From CAIPSZ01 sp038065015 (GTDB lineage: Bacteria > Patescibacteriota > Patescibacteriia > PEXW01), in contig JBBTRU010000019.1 in assembly GCA_038065015.1 (NCBI GenBank), forward strand, positions 1-7,896: a stretch of 7,896 bases of DNA, written 5' to 3'. This document shows, in pieces, positions 4,915 to 7,896 of the stretch. Each line of letters starts with the position of its first letter. Positions within the stretch are counted from its first letter, which is position 1. A model generated the notes under the pieces. It saw only the letters and a program-made list of their open reading frames with translations. It was not told the origin of the DNA and made no database searches. The position numbers and the translations under genes were made by a program.

Positions 4915-6283
4915 ATTTGCCCGCCCGACTCCCCAACCCCACCACCAACCACAGCAAGAGTACTCCCGCACCTAAGGTCCACAGATAGTGGTCGAATAAG
5001 CCAATGACGAGCAGTGCGGACAGTGCGCTCAAGGTCACCAGCGATACCCAGGTCCGCTCCTGCAGCAACCGCAGGATATTCTGGCGCAACGCTGTGAGCA
5101 GAAAGGCCAGGTAGACGAGGCCGCCAATGACACCTAGTTCAACCACGCTCAAGAGATAGATATTATGCACGGGCTGATAGCTATGCACGCTTTCCCGGGC
5201 GCGCTCAACCCGGTCGTACAAGGCCACGGGCATGTTGCCGTAGCCAACGCCCCGCACGGGTTCCAGCTTGATGAGCGCGTAGGCATCTGTAAATTGCTGC
5301 TGGCGTTCGGAAATGGATTGCGACTCCAGCCGGCCGCTAGCTTCGGTACGCGCCAGGAAGGGCTGCGGCAATACGAGGACGGTAAAACCTGCAATTACTA
5401 CAAAGAACAGCGTCCACTTGGCCCACAACTGCCAGCCCCAGGGCCAGCGCAGGATAATGAGGAGGGCGAGCGTGGCGAACCAGCCAGCGGCAAAGCCAAT
5501 CCATGCCGAACGCGAGAAGGTGAGCAGCAGGCCAAGTATGAGTATGGTAAGAACGACAAGTAGCCCGGCAATGCGCCATGCCTGCTTTACATACCACCGC
5601 TTTCCCTCAAGGTGGCGACGAACATTTTCCCGCGTCCATTTGGCAAAGCCCTGCCGCACACCGTTGTACACCCGCAGGTAAAAACCAAAAGTAATGAGCA
5701 GCGCGGCTGCCAAATAACCGCCCAGGATGTTCGGGTGCGGCAGGCTGCCGTACGCGCGCAACCAACGCATGCCCCCAGCTTCCACGACCGACGTGCCACT
5801 TAGCCCGGGATCGTGGCTCGCCAAACCCAACCACGAAAACGCGGGGCTAGTTTGCGCAAAAAATTGACCAATACCAAACATTGCCTGCAGCAACCCGCCA
5901 GCCACGAAGCACCCAAGTAAAAATTTTGGCTTCACCCATTCCTGCTGCACCACCCACCACAGCAAAATGCCCAGCACGAAAAGGTGCAGGCTATAGAGTG
6001 CAACCTCGGACCGGTTTGCAAAAATGATTGAACCAAAAATCACCAAACCGAGCGCGCCAATCGCGGTCCACAGGCTGCGCGAGCCAGTCCGCCGGTGCGG
6101 CAGGAGCAGCGCGCCAATACCTATTACGATAAGTAAAATATCTGTAGCGTACAAACTCAACGTGCCGTACTCGGTGGGTGTAACCCCGATACGCGGTTGG
6201 GCAAGAATGAGCCGCGTTTGCCAGGGCAGCAGCGCCACGTAGAGTCCGAGTCCAAAACCGAGCCAGCGCGCAAGCCGATTCAT
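4913..6283 (-). CDS. O-antigen ligase/polymerase-like polytopic membrane protein (Wzy_C type)
   Basis: A 456-residue protein with about 10-12 membrane segments spread from residue 7 to 449, in the size range of WaaL/Wzy-type proteins. These join or polymerise undecaprenyl-linked glycans on the outer face of the cytoplasmic membrane. Typical motifs are visible: LRAYGSLPHPNILGGYLA (175-192), LTFSRSAW (254-261), GVGYGN (345-350) and PVHNIYL..VVELGVIGGL (371-389) with H373 and E382, between which a large extracytoplasmic loop (about 307-372) lies. The motifs fit the O-antigen ligase domain group broadly; whether it ligates O-antigen, polymerises a glycan or glycosylates a protein cannot be decided. 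Its ATG overlaps the stop of the upstream nucleotidyltransferase by ATGA, implying translational coupling. It ends in the shared terminator at 4882-4914. Confidence 0.88.
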   Translation of the reverse strand: MNRLARWLGFGLGLYVALLPWQTRLILAQPRIGVTPTEYGTLSLYATDILLIVIGIGALLLPHRRTGSRSLWTAIGALGLVIFGSIIFANRSEVALYSLHLFVLGILLWWVVQQEWVKPKFLLGCFVAGGLLQAMFGIGQFFAQTSPAFSWLGLASHDPGLSGTSVVEAGGMRWLRAYGSLPHPNILGGYLAAALLITFGFYLRVYNGVRQGFAKWTRENVRRHLEGKRWYVKQAWRIAGLLVVLTILILGLLLTFSRSAWIGFAAGWFATLALLIILRWPWGWQLWAKWTLFFVVIAGFTVLVLPQPFLARTEASGRLESQSISERQQQFTDAYALIKLEPVRGVGYGNMPVALYDRVERARESVHSYQPVHNIYLLSVVELGVIGGLVYLAFLLTALRQNILRLLQERTWVSLVTLSALSALLVIGLFDHYLWTLGAGVLLLWLVVGLGSRAGK

Positions 6284-7203
6284 ACGCCCAGGCTAGTACA
6301 CTGCTGCTGGAAGCGCTGCGCGTACTCGTCCCGCCGGTCGTTGTCGTGGAACTTGAGCATAGTACTATTGAGTACGACACGCGTATCTTTGTTGGCGAGC
6401 AGTCGCAAATTTGCTGGCAGGCGACGTTGCTGGAAGCGTTCGGCCCAGCGCTCAAACCAACTGCCAGTTGTGAGCACTTCACCAAAGGCTTGGACGAATG
6501 CTGGCCGAACCCGACGCTGCACGGCAATGGCGCGCGGCGCGGCATTCGGCAACGCCTGGGTAAGCCAGGCATTCTGCTGCCAGAGTTTTGCAAAATTTCC
6601 CTGCGGATCGTAGAGTGGCACGAGCGTGGCCAACCAGACCGTAAAGTACGGATCGTCAGCATTACGGACTGTCGTAAGGTCGCCGACTACTTCGGTAATA
6701 AAGAAGGAGAGGCACACTTTATCCGCCCGGTTTCCAATTTGCGGCCGGAGCTTGCGGAGCTTTGCCCAGCCCGCGGCGAACAAGCGCGTGGTCCATACGT
6801 GGGCGGGCTTGGTGATGATGAAGAAATCAATGTCGCTCTCGGCCCGAGCATTCGCTAAACCGAGTGAGTTGCACACCGCCACGGCGCGGATGAATGGCAG
6901 CTTCGAGAGCGCGGCCGCATAGCGCCGCGCGCGCTTGTATTTATGCAACGACAAACGATACCGTTCCTGCCGCGTAGCAACAATTTCTTGCCGGCCTTTG
7001 AGAAAAATGAAGCCAAACTTACGTTCAAGTTTTTCCTGTAACAAAGGACTTTTCGCAAGTCCCTCCTCTACAGCTCTATAGCTATGTTGCTCTACGGCCC
7101 CTTCCCCAAACCCCCACTTCCACACCTCCCAGGCGGTGAGTGGGTAGCTAAAGAGGTCGAAGTACGCGATGGTGCGGAGAATGGCCTGTTCAAGCGGGGT
7201 CAT
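6280..7203 (-). CDS. Nucleotidyltransferase-fold protein with N-terminal helical domain
   Basis: This 307-residue protein has a nucleotidyltransferase-like core: strand IRAVAVCNSLGLANARAESDIDFFIITK (105-132) with N112-S113 in place of the usual Gly-Ser, then D124 and D126 as the metal-binding pair (DID). A later strand KVCLSFFIT (162-170) takes the place where a third acid is often found, but none is in it. The N-terminus (1-80) looks like a winged-helix-type helical domain (EQAILRTIAYFDLFSYPLTAWEVWKW). The C-terminal part is helical and basic, suited to nucleic acid or nucleotide-sugar binding. Substrate is unknown. The gene overlaps the downstream ligase-like gene by 4 bp, so the two are co-translated and probably act in one surface-glycan process; this is inference. 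The ATG has no Shine-Dalgarno sequence and a TAGCAT box lies 6 bp upstream, suggesting a leaderless mRNA. An antitoxin/MNT-type role is possible but not favoured. Confidence 0.8.
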   Translation of the reverse strand: MTPLEQAILRTIAYFDLFSYPLTAWEVWKWGFGEGAVEQHSYRAVEEGLAKSPLLQEKLERKFGFIFLKGRQEIVATRQERYRLSLHKYKRARRYAAALSKLPFIRAVAVCNSLGLANARAESDIDFFIITKPAHVWTTRLFAAGWAKLRKLRPQIGNRADKVCLSFFITEVVGDLTTVRNADDPYFTVWLATLVPLYDPQGNFAKLWQQNAWLTQALPNAAPRAIAVQRRVRPAFVQAFGEVLTTGSWFERWAERFQQRRLPANLRLLANKDTRVVLNSTMLKFHDNDRRDEYAQRFQQQCTSLGV

Positions 7204-7209
7204 GCGCTC

Positions 7210-7239
7210 ATGCTACCGCGCGACCCATAAAACATGCAA
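7210..7239 (-). promoter_or_regulatory. Possible leaderless promoter for the nucleotidyltransferase-ligase operon
   Basis: On the minus strand, TTGCAT (7239-7234) and TAGCAT (7215-7210) are 18 bp apart. The -10 box ends 6 bp before the ATG, the same geometry as at 930-935. The match to consensus is weaker than at the other promoters. Confidence 0.4.
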
Positions 7240-7253
7240 CGCGGCCTTTAGAA

Positions 7254-7281
7254 TTGACAGAATTAGAAAACCTGGTATACT
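7254..7281 (+). promoter_or_regulatory. csrA promoter
   Basis: A perfect TTGACA (7254-7259), a 16-bp spacer, and TATACT (7276-7281) preceded by TGG (extended -10). The predicted start is near 7288, leaving a leader of about 58 nt. It is the closest match to consensus in the window together with the groESL promoter. Confidence 0.85.
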
Positions 7282-7336
7282 CCTGCAACTAACAAAAAGC
7301 CCCAATTGCGGGCACGAACGCACATTTCAAGCCATA

Positions 7337-7341
7337 GGAGG
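7337..7341 (+). promoter_or_regulatory. csrA ribosome binding site with overlapping GGA motif
   Basis: GGAGG lies 4 nt before a GTG and sets that codon as the csrA start. The GGA inside the context ATAGGAGG is also the core CsrA recognition motif, and another GGA lies at 7372-7374 inside the gene. CsrA is known to repress translation by covering such sites, so autorepression is plausible here. Confidence 0.6.
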
Positions 7342-7345
7342 CAAC

Positions 7346-7651
7346 GTGCTAATTCTCACCCGTAAACTAAGGGAATCGATTACTATCGGTGACGAAATTA
7401 AAATCACCGTATTAGGCATCCACGGCAAGCAGGTACGAATCGGTATTGACGCGCCCCCTGGAGTAGTAGTCCATCGTGAGGAAATCTACCTCAAGATTCT
7501 GTCAGGCAACCAAAAGCCGACGACGATAAAAGAAGACTTGGAAGGGATGATGAATCTTATAAAGGATAAAATTCAAGGTCGCAGCAACTCACCCCAGGAT
7601 GCTAAGCAGGGTAGAAATATAAAAGGTAACAGAACCGAGAGGAACAAATAA
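7346..7651 (+). CDS. csrA: Carbon storage regulator CsrA with a C-terminal extension
   Basis: CsrA is a small dimeric RNA-binding protein that controls translation and stability of mRNAs with exposed GGA motifs. Residues 1-50 match the family closely: MLILTRKLRESITIGDEIKITVLG, then GKQVRIGIDAP (27-37) and VHREEIYLKI (42-51), with the RNA-contacting L4, R6 and R44 in place. The start is the GTG at 7346, chosen because GGAGG lies 4 nt upstream and translation begins exactly at the canonical MLILTRK; the open frame extends further left, but that part overlaps the promoter and is not coding. At 101 residues the protein is longer than the usual 60-75: residues 55-101 form a hydrophilic, basic tail ending KGNRTERNK. 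It is a single-gene unit with its own promoter and terminator, and the genes it controls cannot be inferred. No flagellar gene or FliW is in the window. Confidence 0.95.
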   Translation: MLILTRKLRESITIGDEIKITVLGIHGKQVRIGIDAPPGVVVHREEIYLKILSGNQKPTTIKEDLEGMMNLIKDKIQGRSNSPQDAKQGRNIKGNRTERNK

Positions 7652-7681
7652 ACTCTCGCGCTTCCAAAAAAGCACCCTGCA

Positions 7682-7713
7682 GACCTTCCCTTACAGCCGG
7701 AGGGTCTTTTTTT
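7682..7713 (+). terminator. Intrinsic terminator of csrA
   Basis: GACCTTCC (7682-7689) and GGAGGGTC (7699-7706) form an 8-bp stem with one U-G pair, followed by seven Ts (7707-7713). The T-run overlaps the uvrA stop codon (7714-7712) on the other strand. A minus-strand T-run is also present opposite the As at 7666-7671, so some bidirectional activity is possible. Confidence 0.88.
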
Positions 7714-7896
7714 ACAAAGCCAACTTCTTCAAGTACTGGCCGGTGTAACTCGCTTTCACTTTCGCCACATCCCGCGGCCGCCCTTCGGCCACCAGCTTCC
7801 CACCTTTGTCGCCGCCGCCTGGACCAAGGTCAACAACCCAGACGGCGCTCTTGATAACATCCAGGTTATGTTCAATGACGAGTACGCTGTTGCCCT
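7712..7896 (-). CDS. uvrA: Excinuclease ABC subunit A, C-terminal fragment (cut by window edge)
   Basis: The last 60 codons of UvrA, the ATPase that with UvrB finds bulky DNA lesions in nucleotide excision repair. The visible protein begins GNSVLVIEHNLDVIKSA (1-17), the end of the second ABC ATPase with its H-loop histidine (H9). It continues VVDLGPGGGDKGGKLVAEGRP (20-40) and ends with the family-typical SYTGQYLKKLAL. The 5' part, including the Walker motifs and zinc fingers, lies beyond the right edge, so completeness cannot be judged. The stop codon is embedded in the T-run of the convergent csrA terminator. The gene is too short in this window to have been listed as an open frame with a start. 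Identification is secure. Confidence 0.96.
   Translation of the reverse strand, partial: GNSVLVIEHNLDVIKSAVWVVDLGPGGGDKGGKLVAEGRPRDVAKVKASYTGQYLKKLAL

Noticed and set aside
5991..6662. Minus-strand open frame of 223 codons spanning the ligase/nucleotidyltransferase junction
   Set aside because: It is out of frame with two recognisable proteins that overlap by ATGA, and it has low-complexity, Arg/Ser-rich composition typical of a shadow frame.
7169..7345. In-frame upstream extension of csrA from an ATG at 7169
   Set aside because: It would run through the near-perfect promoter at 7254-7281 and overlap the start of the divergent gene. The canonical CsrA N-terminus begins at the GTG at 7346 with a well placed GGAGG.

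Overview
The window is about 7.9 kb of compact bacterial DNA of moderate GC content. It uses the standard genetic code, has short intergenic gaps and alternates strand often. Two reconstructed promoters share a TTGACA, 16 bp, extended -10 layout. Two genes lack a Shine-Dalgarno sequence and look leaderless. The mix of genes (a minimal IS200-type transposase, a DUF4870-like membrane protein, a CIRCE-controlled groESL operon, a nucleotidyltransferase coupled to an O-antigen-ligase-like protein, CsrA, UvrA) would suit an uncultivated lineage such as Candidate Phyla Radiation/Patescibacteria. That placement is inference from general resemblance, not proof.

Left part (1-1720): a single-gene IS200/IS605-type element is bounded by two near-identical hairpins (42-61 and 579-598) around a TnpA with an intact HUH/Tyr active site. 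Next come a small membrane protein on the minus strand and a 203-residue orphan gene on the plus strand, fired from back-to-back overlapping promoters at 930-973. The orphan gene ends in a clear intrinsic terminator.

Middle (1680-3927): groES-groEL is read leftward from a strong promoter (3863-3890) followed at once by a CIRCE operator (3820-3846), so HrcA repression is expected. Between CIRCE and the groES start lies a 123-bp array of TACGAA/TTCGTA hexamers arranged as an imperfect inverted repeat. It would fold the whole 5' leader into a long stem reaching the groES start codon. A separate perfect 16-bp palindrome lies just upstream of the promoter. These two structures are the least explained part of the window.

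Right part (4017-7896): a membrane di-iron hydroxylase of the fatty acid hydroxylase/sterol desaturase superfamily (plus strand) converges on a two-gene minus-strand operon. The operon holds a nucleotidyltransferase-like protein overlapping by ATGA with an O-antigen-ligase/polymerase-like membrane protein, probably for surface glycan assembly. The convergent 3' ends share one bidirectional terminator. Then csrA follows its own strong promoter, and its terminator runs into the stop codon of a convergent, truncated uvrA that leaves the window at the right edge.

No CRISPR array, tRNA or rRNA was seen. No clearly new multi-gene system is present. The best candidates for undescribed biology are the groES leader hairpin, the orphan gene at 1013-1624, the coupled nucleotidyltransferase/ligase pair and the hydroxylase.
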